From an uncultured Clostridia bacterium (GTDB taxonomy: Bacteria > Bacillota > Clostridia > Oscillospirales > Oscillospiraceae), in the NCBI GenBank assembly GCA_945867445.1, contig CAMBID010000021.1, forward strand, positions 1-8,188: 8,188 nt of DNA, read 5' to 3'. Under the pieces are notes generated by a model. That model was not told the DNA's origin, made no database searches, and saw nothing but the letters and a program-made list of their open reading frames with translations. A program made the position numbers and the translations under genes. Of the stretch, positions 1-6,208 are shown piece after piece (within the stretch, counting starts at the first letter, position 1; every line of letters begins with the position of its first letter).

Positions 1-1201
1 GATAGTTCATGAGGCAGTGGGTCTCGCCCCCCAGCAGGTATTTCCGCCGCCGGGAGTAGGCGATCTTGTTGCTGCCGTCCTCCCAGACCTCGCCCAGGAG
101 AAGGCAGTCCGGCTTGGTCTCGTCCATGGCCTGGCGAATGCCGGCGAGGAAGTCATCCGGCAGCTCGTCCGCCACGTCCAGCCGCCAGCCGTCGGCCCCG
201 GCCCGGAGCCAGTGGCGGATGACGGAATCCTCCCCCTGATAAATGAACGCCTGATAGCTGGGCTCCCCCTTGTTGGCGGCGGGCAGGTCCCGGATACCCC
301 ACCAGGCGTCGTAGTCCGTGGGCCAGGGATGGAAGGAAAACCAGTGGTAGTAGGGGGAGTCCTGGCTCTGGGCGGCGCCGACGGTGTCGTAGCGACCCTG
401 GGCGTTGAAGTAGCGGCTGTCCCTGCCGCTGTGGTTGAAGACTCCGTCCAAAATCACCCGGATGCCGTGCCCATGGGCCTCCACACAGAGCTGGCGGAAG
501 TCCTCCTCCGTCCCCAGCATGGGGTCAATGCGGCGGTAGTCGCCGGTATTGTAGCGGTGGTTGGTGCTGGCCTCAAAGATGGGGCAGAGGTACAGGGTCT
601 CCACCCCCAGCTCCGCAAGATACGGCAGCTTCTCCCGGATGCCGGCCAGATCTCCGCCGAAGAAGTCCCGGCAGTACTCGCCGTCCTGATCCGGCAGATA
701 GTCCGGGATGTCCTCCCAGTTTTCGTGGAGGCGGCGGCCCGAGGGCATTTTTGCCATGTCCGGCAACCGGGAGCGCCGGAAGCGGTCCGGGAAGATCTGA
801 TAGGTGAGCCCCTCCCCGAACCAGCCGGGGGTGGGGGCGGCGGCGTCGTAGACCGTCATCTGCCAGAAGTCCCGGGCTTCCCTGCACCAGCCGGATCTGT
901 CCAGATACCGGACGCTGCCGTCCGCCCGGGTGAAGCGGAAGGCGTACCAGCAGAGCTCCGGCTCCGCCGGGGCCGGGAAGGTCAGGGAAAAGCGCTGCCG
1001 CTCCCCGTCCCGTCCCTCCGCCAGCAGCTCCCGCTCCTGCTGCAGTCCGGCGAACTCCTCCCGGAGCAGCAGCGTGCAGCGGACGAAGCCCTCCCGCGCC
1101 TCCGGCCGGACATGCAGGGTAACGCACTCCCCGCAGGGCACCGCCCCGAAGGGGAATTTGCACAGCGTGCAGCGGGGATCAAACACAAAGGGTTCAGACA
1201 T
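1..1201 (-). CDS. Glycoside hydrolase family 13 alpha-glucan hydrolase (neopullulanase/cyclomaltodextrinase-like), 3' end beyond window
   Basis: I translated this frame by hand: it is open for 400 codons from ATG at 1201 to the window edge, so the C-terminus is missing. An all-beta N-terminal segment (about residues 1-115, CBM34-like by position) precedes the (beta/alpha)8 barrel, which opens with GLTYQIFPDRF (131-141). GH13 conserved regions are visible: DGVFNH (252-257), GWRLDVADE (338-346, nucleophile D342) and LLGEVWED (368-375, acid/base E371). Region IV with the third catalytic Asp would lie outside the window. The family hydrolyses alpha-1,4/1,6 linkages of maltodextrins, cyclodextrins or pullulan. 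No signal peptide or membrane segment is seen, so it should act in the cytoplasm on imported oligosaccharides. The start is supported by AAGGAG five bases upstream. It follows the PBP2 gene by 211 bp and probably has its own promoter. GH13 assignment is firm; exact specificity is not determinable. Confidence 0.93.
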   Translation of the reverse strand, partial: MSEPFVFDPRCTLCKFPFGAVPCGECVTLHVRPEAREGFVRCTLLLREEFAGLQQERELLAEGRDGERQRFSLTFPAPAEPELCWYAFRFTRADGSVRYLDRSGWCREARDFWQMTVYDAAAPTPGWFGEGLTYQIFPDRFRRSRLPDMAKMPSGRRLHENWEDIPDYLPDQDGEYCRDFFGGDLAGIREKLPYLAELGVETLYLCPIFEASTNHRYNTGDYRRIDPMLGTEEDFRQLCVEAHGHGIRVILDGVFNHSGRDSRYFNAQGRYDTVGAAQSQDSPYYHWFSFHPWPTDYDAWWGIRDLPAANKGEPSYQAFIYQGEDSVIRHWLRAGADGWRLDVADELPDDFLAGIRQAMDETKPDCLLLGEVWEDGSNKIAYSRRRKYLLGGETHCLMNY

Positions 1202-1229
1202 AAGCGCTCCTTTTCGATAGCCAATAACT

Positions 1230-1242
1230 GATTACGGTAAAC
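1230..1242. promoter_or_regulatory. Possible operator: imperfect inverted repeat upstream of GH13
   Basis: On the minus strand the bases read GTTTAC-C-GTAATC, an inverted repeat matching at 5 of 6 positions around one central base. It lies between the presumed promoter and the ribosome binding site of the GH13 gene. Alpha-glucan genes in Bacillota are often controlled by LacI-type regulators or CcpA. The site does not fit the catabolite-responsive consensus well (three mismatches at fixed positions), and its centre is odd rather than the usual CG. This is a weak candidate by position and symmetry only. Confidence 0.2.
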
Positions 1243-1323
1243 TAAATCTGCGATTGATACGCGAGCATTGACGGTTGAAAACAGCGGGGCGGCCCGGCGT
1301 GTCCTGCAGCGGCCCGGCAGACC

Positions 1324-1353
1324 CGCGGGGACGGGGCTGTCCCCGCCCCCGCG
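1324..1353 (-). terminator. Terminator-like hairpin after PBP2 gene
   Basis: The arms CGCGGGGACGGGG and CCCCGCCCCCGCG pair over 12 bp with one A-C mismatch, around a 4-base loop. The hairpin starts 60 bp past the PBP2 stop codon. There is no U-tract after it on the minus strand, and only TTT after it on the plus strand. It may therefore be a weak or Rho-assisted terminator, an mRNA 3'-end stabiliser, or simply the end of the mre operon marked by a stable fold. Confidence 0.45.
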
Positions 1354-1412
1354 TTTCCGCCAGACGCCCTGCCGGGGACGTGCTTCAGGCGGAGGGGATC
1401 TGCTCCCCGAGC

Positions 1413-3476
1413 TTACGGCACCAGCTGATTCTCTCCCTGGATGGGGGTGTCAATCTTCGGTACGCTGAACCAGGCGTTGAGGATCTGCACCGCCGCCGGG
1501 GTGATATTTGCGCCGGCATCGGCCTTCTCCACCACGATGGCCACGGCGATCTCCGGGTTCTCATAGGGCCCAAAGCAGACGAAGATGCCGTTGTTCTCCG
1601 CCTCGCCGCCCATCTGGGCGGTGCCGGTCTTGGCGCCGGCGGTGACCACGCAGTCCTTAAAGTACCCGGCCAGGGACCCGGTGGTGTAGCCCAGCATGCC
1701 CTTCTTGATGGCGTCCAGATACTCCGGCTGGATGTCGATGGTGTTGAGAGGCGTGCTGTCCCCCAGGGCCAGGACCTCGCTGCCGTCGGCGGAGCGGACC
1801 TCCTTGAGCAGGTGGGCCGGGCAGTGCTGTCCGCCGGAGACCAGGGTCGCCAGGGCATTGGCCAGCTGGAGGGGGGAGTAGAGCTGGTTTGCCTGGCCAA
1901 AGGCCGCCCAGGGGGCCAGATCCTGCCCCTCCGCCTGGGTGGGCAGGGAGCCGGCGGCGTCGCCGATCTCAATGCCGGTCTTGCTGCCGAGGCCGAAGGC
2001 GGCGTAGTAATCCCGCAGGGTGTCCATTCCCATGCGGTAGCCCATCTCCGCGAAGAAGTAGTTGCAGGAGTTGGTGATGGCGGAGGTGACGTTGACCTTG
2101 CCGTGGCCGCTGCGGTTCCAGCAGTTAAGGCCGCCGACCCAGGTGGTGGAGGGATATTTCCAGTAGCCGGTGTCGTTGAAGGTATCCCGGGGAGTGACGG
2201 CCCCGCTGTCGAGAGCGGCGAAGGCCGTGATGGGCTTCAATGTGGAGCCCGGGGGATAGAGGCCGTTGGTGGCCCGGTTCACCAGGGGACGGCCCTCCGT
2301 GTCCGCGGAGAGCTCCGCGTAGTCCTGGAAGTACCGGGAGAGGTCGTAGTCCGGGTAGGAGGCCAGGGCCAGTACCTCCCCGGTGCCCACCTGGATGACG
2401 GCGGCGGCCCCGCCCCGGGTGACGCCGTCCTTGGCGGTGAGCCCCTCGATGACGGAGGCCAGGGCGTTCTCCACGCTTCGCTGGAAGTCCTCGTCGATGG
2501 TGAGGGACACGGTGGCCCCGGGCACCGGCTCCACGGAGTACGTTTCGCCCGTGACCTTGCCCTGGTCGTTGAAGCTCACCACCCGGCGGCCGTTGGTGCC
2601 CCGGAGATAGCTCTCAAAGGCGCTCTCCGCGCCGAAGAGGCCGATGCTGTCGTTCATGGCGTAGCCCGCGTCCTTCAGCTCCTGGGTGTAGTCGCTGATG
2701 GCCCCGGTGACGCCCAGGATGTGGGGAGCCACGTCCGTCTCAATGCGCCGGGCGGAGGAGGAGAGCACCCGGGCCCCCAGATAGGCTCCGTCGTTGAGGA
2801 TGCTGATGAGCTCCGAGGAGATGTCCTTCACCATGAGATAGCTCTCGGCGCTCTCCGCCCGGAGGGCCAGCTCATAGCGGACGCCCAGGACCTTCCGGGC
2901 CTGGGTGTCCGTCCAGTCCTCCGGGATCCCGAACTTCAGGCGCATCCGCTCAAAAAGCGCCTCCGCCGGGAGGCCGGAGCTGTTCAGCAGCTCCTCCGTG
3001 ACCTCGTCCGTGGTGACGGAGGTGGAGAGCAGTTCCATGGAGCTCTGCAGAAAGCGGATAAAGCCGGCTTTTGTGGTCCGGCTGGAGGCGTCCAGGGTGT
3101 AGGCGAAGGGGGCGTGATCCGTCAGCGGCAGCGTATCCGTCCAAGGGAGCCCCTCCTCCTGGCAGAGCGCCACCAGACGCAGGATGGCGGCGTTCATGTC
3201 GTCGTCCTTGGAGAGGAGGGAGCTGTCAAAGCTCAAACTGTAGATCTGCCGGTTGGAGACCAGCACCTTCCCCTCCCGGTCCGTCAGGATGCCCCGGGAG
3301 GCCGTCACCTTCTCCGATTTCGTGATGGAGCGCTGGGACTGCTCCAGGTAATCCGCGTAGTGGACCACCTGGGCATTGTAGAGCACCCCCACATAGCAGG
3401 CAAGAACGGCAAAGAGGAAGCCCGCCAGCACATAGAGCCGGGAGGGGCGCTGAGGGGCAGAGGGTTCTTTGCGCAT
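1413..3476 (-). CDS. mrdA: Class B penicillin-binding protein 2 (elongation-specific D,D-transpeptidase)
   Basis: A 687-residue bitopic membrane protein of the usual PBP2 length. It has a short basic cytoplasmic tail, one transmembrane segment (about 13-34), then the class B pedestal opening with SRGILTDREGKVL (60-72), followed by the transpeptidase domain. The three penicillin-binding motifs are intact: S411-TLK (acyl-ester serine S411, K414), S470-C-N472 and K616-TG. The family cross-links peptidoglycan stem peptides outside the membrane with RodA, MreC and MreD during lateral wall growth, and is a beta-lactam target. The start is supported by AAGGAGG eight bases upstream and by the membrane segment placed right after it. 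It lies 25 bp downstream of mreD and closes the operon before a hairpin. Neither RodA nor the min genes that often follow in clostridia are present here. The symbol is given by context; spoVD/pbpB types are less likely because no PASTA domain is present and the neighbours are mreCD. Confidence 0.95.
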   Translation of the reverse strand: MRKEPSAPQRPSRLYVLAGFLFAVLACYVGVLYNAQVVHYADYLEQSQRSITKSEKVTASRGILTDREGKVLVSNRQIYSLSFDSSLLSKDDDMNAAILRLVALCQEEGLPWTDTLPLTDHAPFAYTLDASSRTTKAGFIRFLQSSMELLSTSVTTDEVTEELLNSSGLPAEALFERMRLKFGIPEDWTDTQARKVLGVRYELALRAESAESYLMVKDISSELISILNDGAYLGARVLSSSARRIETDVAPHILGVTGAISDYTQELKDAGYAMNDSIGLFGAESAFESYLRGTNGRRVVSFNDQGKVTGETYSVEPVPGATVSLTIDEDFQRSVENALASVIEGLTAKDGVTRGGAAAVIQVGTGEVLALASYPDYDLSRYFQDYAELSADTEGRPLVNRATNGLYPPGSTLKPITAFAALDSGAVTPRDTFNDTGYWKYPSTTWVGGLNCWNRSGHGKVNVTSAITNSCNYFFAEMGYRMGMDTLRDYYAAFGLGSKTGIEIGDAAGSLPTQAEGQDLAPWAAFGQANQLYSPLQLANALATLVSGGQHCPAHLLKEVRSADGSEVLALGDSTPLNTIDIQPEYLDAIKKGMLGYTTGSLAGYFKDCVVTAGAKTGTAQMGGEAENNGIFVCFGPYENPEIAVAIVVEKADAGANITPAAVQILNAWFSVPKIDTPIQGENQLVP

Positions 3477-3501
3477 GGGCAGAGCCTCCTTTCCTGGGGA
3501 T

Positions 3502-4017
3502 TCAGTCGTAGAGGTGGGTCTTCCGGTGGAGGAAGCGCAGCAGAAGATAGAGGAAGGGCAGAAGGGGCAGCGTCACCAGGAATTCCTTCCCGGCGACTGC
3601 CATGGCGGTGCCAAAGGCCCCGTGCCCCATGGCCGCCAGGACCCCCGCATGCAGCAGCCCCGTCACCAGGAAACTCAGGGCCGACGCGGCCAGGGAGCTC
3701 AAGAAGTTCGAGGAGAGCCAGCTCCGGGTGAGGAGTCCCGAGAGCATGGCCGCCAGGGGAAAGGCGACGGAGTAAAAGCAGGGGATGGCCCCCGGCAGCG
3801 CCAGGTCGCAGACCGCGCCCAGCGCCAGCGCGTAGACCGCCCCGGCGGGCAGCGCCCCCTCCCGCACCGCCACCATGGCGGCGAGAGCCGGGTACAGGAA
3901 GGGCATCACGCCCCAGATGCTCAGCCGCTGCAGTATGAGCCCCTGCAAAAGGCAGGTCAGCAGCCCGGCCGCGCCGTAAACGCTCCAGCGGAGGATGAGT
4001 TCCGAACGGGCAACCAT
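3502..4017 (-). CDS. mreD: Rod shape-determining membrane protein MreD
   Basis: A 171-residue, strongly hydrophobic protein with five or six predicted membrane helices (roughly 13-33, 37-51, 56-75, 80-95, 104-130, 145-162) and a short basic tail (RFLHRKTH). The length and helix spacing fit MreD, as does the loop GAVCDLALPGAIPCFYSVAFPL (67-88, split by a D after the third helix). MreD is poorly conserved in sequence, so the name rests on topology plus its position between mreC and the PBP2 gene. MreD is an integral membrane partner of MreC in the Rod complex that regulates the RodA-PBP2 synthase. The start follows GGAAAGGAGG by four bases and lies 21 bp after the mreC stop, which implies cotranscription and probably coupled translation. 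Nothing is truncated. Confidence 0.9.
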   Translation of the reverse strand: MVARSELILRWSVYGAAGLLTCLLQGLILQRLSIWGVMPFLYPALAAMVAVREGALPAGAVYALALGAVCDLALPGAIPCFYSVAFPLAAMLSGLLTRSWLSSNFLSSLAASALSFLVTGLLHAGVLAAMGHGAFGTAMAVAGKEFLVTLPLLPFLYLLLRFLHRKTHLYD

Positions 4018-4038
4018 GGCCCCTCCTTTCCCGCGGAA

Positions 4039-4881
4039 TCAGTCCACGATCTCAAAATCCTTTACCACGAAGACCTGGGTCAGGGTCTCCAGTTCCGCCG
4101 CCGGCTGCACCACGGCGTAGGACGCCGCGCCGGAGTCGTCGGTCCGCACCTCCCGGACGGAACCGATGGTGAGGTCCGCCGGATAGTACCCGCCGAGACC
4201 GGAGGAGAGCACCAGGTCCCCGGGCAGCAGCTGGCTCCCCTCGTTGGGGAGATAGCTCAGCTCCAGCAGTCCCTGGCCCATCAGGGCAAAGTCCCCCTGG
4301 GCCAGGCCCACGTCCCCGGTGCGGAAGACCCGGGCGCCCAGGGAGCTGTCGGTATCGATGACGGTGAGAACGGTACACCAGTTGTAGCCTGCCTCGCTGA
4401 CCACGCCCACCAGCTCGTAGCGCTCCGTGATGACGCAGTCCCCCACGGCGATGCCGTAGTCCGTGCCGCAGTTCAGGGTCAGGGAGGAGGTCCAGTTGGA
4501 CCGGTCACGGTTCAGCACCCGGGCGGACTCCAGGTCAAAGCTCCGGTGCTTCTCCCGCAAGCCCAGCATTTCCCGGTAGCGCTCGTTCTCCTCCAGGGCG
4601 GTCTCCGCGTCCCGGACGTCCGCCTGCATCTCCGCGATCTGGCGCTTCAGCTCCTCGTTCGCCGCCCGCAGGGCGCGGTTGTCCGCGAAGTAGTCCTGTT
4701 TTTCATTGTACCAGTCCGCCACGCTCTGAGCCGCGGAGCGGAAGGGGGACGTGATGACCCCCACGAGATTCCCCAGCGGGGAGGCGGTGCTGCTGAGAAT
4801 GCTCATCGCCGCCAGAGTCACCGCCACCACGGCGATGGCCAGCAGCAGCCAGAGCCCGCGCTTTTCCAAAAATCGTTTCAT
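4039..4881 (-). CDS. mreC: Rod shape-determining protein MreC
   Basis: A 280-residue bitopic protein with a basic N-terminus, one transmembrane helix (about 9-29), a charged coiled coil (about 62-108, rich in E, K, R, A and L heptads) and the two-barrel MreC core. The C-terminal core shows the characteristic LLPGDLVLSSGLGG (218-231) followed by YYPADLTIGSV (232-242). MreC sits outside the membrane, self-assembles, and binds PBP2 to switch it into its active form. Length and architecture are normal for Bacillota. The start ATG follows GGGGAGGAGG by six bases; an ATG five bases further upstream runs straight into a stop (ATG GTA TGA) and can be excluded. It heads an mreC-mreD-PBP2 operon, yet mreB, which usually precedes it, is absent, and 255 bp of structured sequence separate it from maf. 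Confidence 0.96.
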   Translation of the reverse strand: MKRFLEKRGLWLLLAIAVVAVTLAAMSILSSTASPLGNLVGVITSPFRSAAQSVADWYNEKQDYFADNRALRAANEELKRQIAEMQADVRDAETALEENERYREMLGLREKHRSFDLESARVLNRDRSNWTSSLTLNCGTDYGIAVGDCVITERYELVGVVSEAGYNWCTVLTVIDTDSSLGARVFRTGDVGLAQGDFALMGQGLLELSYLPNEGSQLLPGDLVLSSGLGGYYPADLTIGSVREVRTDDSGAASYAVVQPAAELETLTQVFVVKDFEIVD

Positions 4882-4960
4882 ACCATGCCTCCTCCCCAGG
4901 GGAATTGAAAATAGAGCCTTCCGCGGAACCCTTCCCGGGGCGGGGGCTCACGGTCCGCTG

Positions 4961-4981
4961 AACCCCGTCCCCCGCGGGGTT
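4961..4981. repeat. Hairpin AACCCCG / CGGGGTT in mreC upstream region
   Basis: AACCCCG (4961-4967) pairs with CGGGGTT (4975-4981), extended by one T-G pair around a five-base C loop. There is no U-tract on the minus strand. It lies 80-100 bp before the mreC start and would be part of the leader RNA if transcription comes from upstream. Confidence 0.4.
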
Positions 4982-5021
4982 TCCCCCATCCGGCCGGGGG
5001 AGAACTGCCGGGGTCAGCCCG

Positions 5022-5064
5022 CCCCTTCGCCCGGAATCGGCGCGCAGGCGCCTCCGCGAAGGGG
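5022..5064. repeat. Long compound stem-loop between maf and mreC
   Basis: A perfect 9-bp inverted repeat, CCCCTTCGC (5022-5030) with GCGAAGGGG (5056-5064), encloses two inner stems: GGA/TCC (5033-5035 with 5053-5055) and GGCGC/GCGCC (5039-5043 with 5048-5052, loop GCAG). About 17 bp pair in a 43-base element. On the plus strand it is followed by TTT; on the minus strand, where the genes are, there is no U-run. It could be a leader structure, an mRNA processing site or a weak terminator. Confidence 0.5.
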
Positions 5065-5091
5065 TTTCCGGCCTCCCGTCCCAACGTTCTC

Positions 5092-5115
5092 CGGGATCAC
5101 GGCGGGGTGATCCCG
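5092..5115 (-). terminator. Hairpin just after maf, possible weak terminator
   Basis: CGGGATCAC (5092-5100) and GTGATCCCG (5107-5115) form a perfect 9-bp stem with a six-base loop, starting 21 bases past the maf stop codon. The position suits transcription termination of the dUTPase-maf unit. No U-tract follows on the minus strand, so intrinsic termination would be inefficient and read-through into mreC is possible. Confidence 0.45.
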
Positions 5116-5136
5116 CCCGTCAGAGGCTGCCGCCCT

Positions 5137-5712
5137 TTACAGAACAGGAATGCCAAACTCCCGCAGCATCTCCGCGAGGAGCGGGATGGGCAGCCCAACC
5201 ACGTTGGAGTAGTCCCCCCGGATGCCTTCCACCAGGACGGCCCCCAGGCCCTGGATGCCGTAGGCTCCGGCCTTGTCCATGGGCTCGCCGCTGGCGATGT
5301 AGCGCCGCAGGCGCTCTTCCGTGGCCGGGAGGAAGCGGACGAGGGTCTCCTCACTGCGGGTCAGAAGGGTATTGCCCTGTCCCACGGTGACGCCGGTGCA
5401 GACGCTGTGCTCCCGGCCCTGGAGGGCGGTGAGCATCCGCAGGGCGTCCGCCTCGTCCCTGGGCTTCCCCAGGCGTTCCCCGTCCAGGAAGACCATGGTG
5501 TCGGCGGTGAGGAAAACCTCCCCGGGGCCGCAGAGTTCCTGGGCGCCCGCAGCCTTCTCCCGGGAGATGCGCTCCACCGTCTCCCGGGGAGAAAGGCCCT
5601 GGGGAACGGTCTCCTCCACCTGCGGCGCCCGGACGTCGAAATCGGAAACTCCCATCTGCCGCAGCAGTTCCTGCCGCCGGGGCGACTGGGAGCAGAGCAC
5701 CAGTTTTGCCAT
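5137..5712 (-). CDS. maf: Maf family nucleoside triphosphate pyrophosphatase
   Basis: A complete 191-residue Maf/HAM1-fold protein of normal length. Signature segments are CSQSPRRQELL (7-17, the phosphate-binding S-x-SPRR), FLTADTMVF (67-75 with the catalytic Asp D71), LGKPRD (81-86), DKAGAYGIQG (146-155) and GDYSNVVGLPI (166-176). The family hydrolyses nucleoside triphosphates to monophosphates plus pyrophosphate in the cytoplasm. Members with this motif set (YhdE/Bacillus Maf type) are known to act on dTTP/UTP and modified pyrimidine nucleotides. It lies 12 bp after the dUTPase stop, with its ribosome binding site (GAGGGGG) overlapping that stop codon, so the two are cotranscribed. In many bacteria maf sits directly before radC and mreB; here mreC follows after a gap. 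The original link of Maf with septum formation comes from Bacillus subtilis. Confidence 0.95.
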   Translation of the reverse strand: MAKLVLCSQSPRRQELLRQMGVSDFDVRAPQVEETVPQGLSPRETVERISREKAAGAQELCGPGEVFLTADTMVFLDGERLGKPRDEADALRMLTALQGREHSVCTGVTVGQGNTLLTRSEETLVRFLPATEERLRRYIASGEPMDKAGAYGIQGLGAVLVEGIRGDYSNVVGLPIPLLAEMLREFGIPVL

Positions 5713-5724
5713 GCCCGCGCCCCC

Positions 5725-6156
5725 TCAGATGCCGGTGGAGCCGAAGCCGCCCCGGTCCGGGCCGCCCAGGCTCTCGACGCGGGTAAACCTCAGCGCGGGC
5801 TGGTTTTCCACGATGCGGAACTGGCAGATCCGCGCCCCCTTGGGAATGGTCACGTCCCGGGTGGCGTAGACGGGCATCCGCCACTGGTCGTTGTCCCCCC
5901 GATAGCTGTAGTCCACCACGCCCACGGAGTTGGTCTGCAGGATGCCGAAATTCTTGAAGGTGGAGCTCCGGGGGGCCAGATGGGCCTCGTACCCCTCCGG
6001 CAGGGCGATGGCCACCCCCAGGGGGATGAGCCGGAAGTCCCCGGCGCGCAGGGAGACCTCCTCCGCCGCGGAGAGGTCGATCCAGTCGGATTTCCCCGCC
6101 ACGTAGCAGAGCTCCTCGACGTCGTCTGAAAAATATTTTACCTTGATCTCTTCCAT
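5725..6156 (-). CDS. dut: dUTP diphosphatase (trimeric dUTPase family)
   Basis: A complete 143-residue dUTPase that converts dUTP to dUMP and pyrophosphate, keeping uracil out of DNA and feeding thymidylate synthesis. Family motifs appear in order: I DWIDLSAAEEV (24-34), II APRSST (61-66), III GVVDYSYRGD (79-88, with D82 as the expected catalytic Asp and Y85 for uracil selection), IV RICQF (109-113) and V RGGFGSTG (135-142, the C-terminal arm that closes over the substrate). Motif I departs from the textbook DAGxDL by having DWIDL, one residue shorter, a form I recall from other gut clostridia. Each motif is otherwise intact, so activity is expected. The start follows CAGGAG with about seven bases between. 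Maf follows at 12 bp, forming a nucleotide-sanitation pair. A long leader with a heptamer tandem repeat lies upstream. dCTP deaminase is less likely given motifs III and V. Confidence 0.92.
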   Translation of the reverse strand: MEEIKVKYFSDDVEELCYVAGKSDWIDLSAAEEVSLRAGDFRLIPLGVAIALPEGYEAHLAPRSSTFKNFGILQTNSVGVVDYSYRGDNDQWRMPVYATRDVTIPKGARICQFRIVENQPALRFTRVESLGGPDRGGFGSTGI

Positions 6157-6173
6157 GGTAAACTCCTGAGTAA

Positions 6174-6208
6174 ATTGAGAATTGAGGATTGCGGATTGAG
6201 AATTGAGA
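6174..6208. repeat. Tandem heptamer repeat, five copies of ATTGAGA-type unit
   Basis: Five head-to-tail 7-bp units read ATTGAGA, ATTGAGG, ATTGCGG, ATTGAGA, ATTGAGA on the plus strand (TCTCAAT-type in the mRNA). The array ends 17 bases before the dUTPase start codon, so it sits immediately upstream of the ribosome binding site. It resembles the short tandemly repeated heptamers found between genes in some bacteria. No coding frame on the minus strand acquires a stop from this unit. Confidence 0.9.

Larger units (their letters stand above)
1202..1412. other. Spacer between PBP2 gene and GH13 gene
   Basis: No gene is visible in these 211 bp. The half nearest PBP2 is very G+C-rich and holds a strong hairpin (1324-1353) plus a 10-bp direct repeat GCGGCCCGGC at 1289-1298 and 1309-1318. 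The half nearest the GH13 start (about 1210-1285) is clearly more A+T-rich, as expected for a promoter region. Read on the minus strand, a weak pair TTTTCA - 16 bp - TATCAA (-35/-10, each 4/6 to consensus) can be placed at about 1274-1279 and 1252-1257. I do not consider that pair strong enough for its own entry. Confidence 0.6.
4882..5136. other. Structured, G+C-rich gap between maf and mreC
   Basis: There is no convincing gene here. The stretch is unusually G+C-rich and carries several inverted repeats: 5092-5115, 5022-5064 and 4961-4981, plus the 10-bp palindrome TTCCGCGGAA at 4919-4928. A short TTG-initiated frame (5084-4878 on the minus strand) crosses it, but its Gly/Pro/Arg composition looks like noise. 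I could not place a convincing -35/-10 pair for mreC; the best -10-like string, TATTTT at about 4908-4913, has no good partner. mreC may be transcribed from upstream through this gap or from an atypical promoter. Confidence 0.6.

Noticed and set aside
17..1231. Plus-strand open frame (404 codons) antisense to the GH13 gene
   Set aside because: The minus strand encodes GH13 regions I-III over the same bases; the plus frame shows no family features.
1230..1243. Catabolite-responsive (CcpA) site upstream of GH13
   Set aside because: The closest match has three mismatches at fixed positions of the consensus, so it is kept only as a generic inverted repeat.
1275..3731. Very long plus-strand open frame (818 codons) antisense to the PBP2 gene
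   Set aside because: It mirrors the high-G+C codon pattern of the PBP2 gene on the other strand, is rich in Gly/Val/Arg/His without recognisable motifs, and runs past the ends of a gene with all catalytic motifs intact.
3469..4908. Long plus-strand open frame (479 codons) antisense to mreC and mreD
   Set aside because: It is a shadow of the two minus-strand genes, with low-complexity Gly/Arg/Gln/His composition, and it crosses their gene boundary.
4878..5084. Short TTG-started minus-strand frame (68 codons) ending in an ATGA overlap with the mreC start
   Set aside because: The stop-start overlap is tempting as translational coupling, but the Gly/Pro/Arg-rich sequence has no hydrophobic core or motif, the start is TTG, and the frame crosses strong hairpins. 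Noise in G+C-rich DNA is the simpler reading.
5107..6129. Plus-strand open frame (340 codons) antisense to maf and dUTPase
   Set aside because: Both minus-strand genes have all their family motifs; this frame has none and spans their junction.
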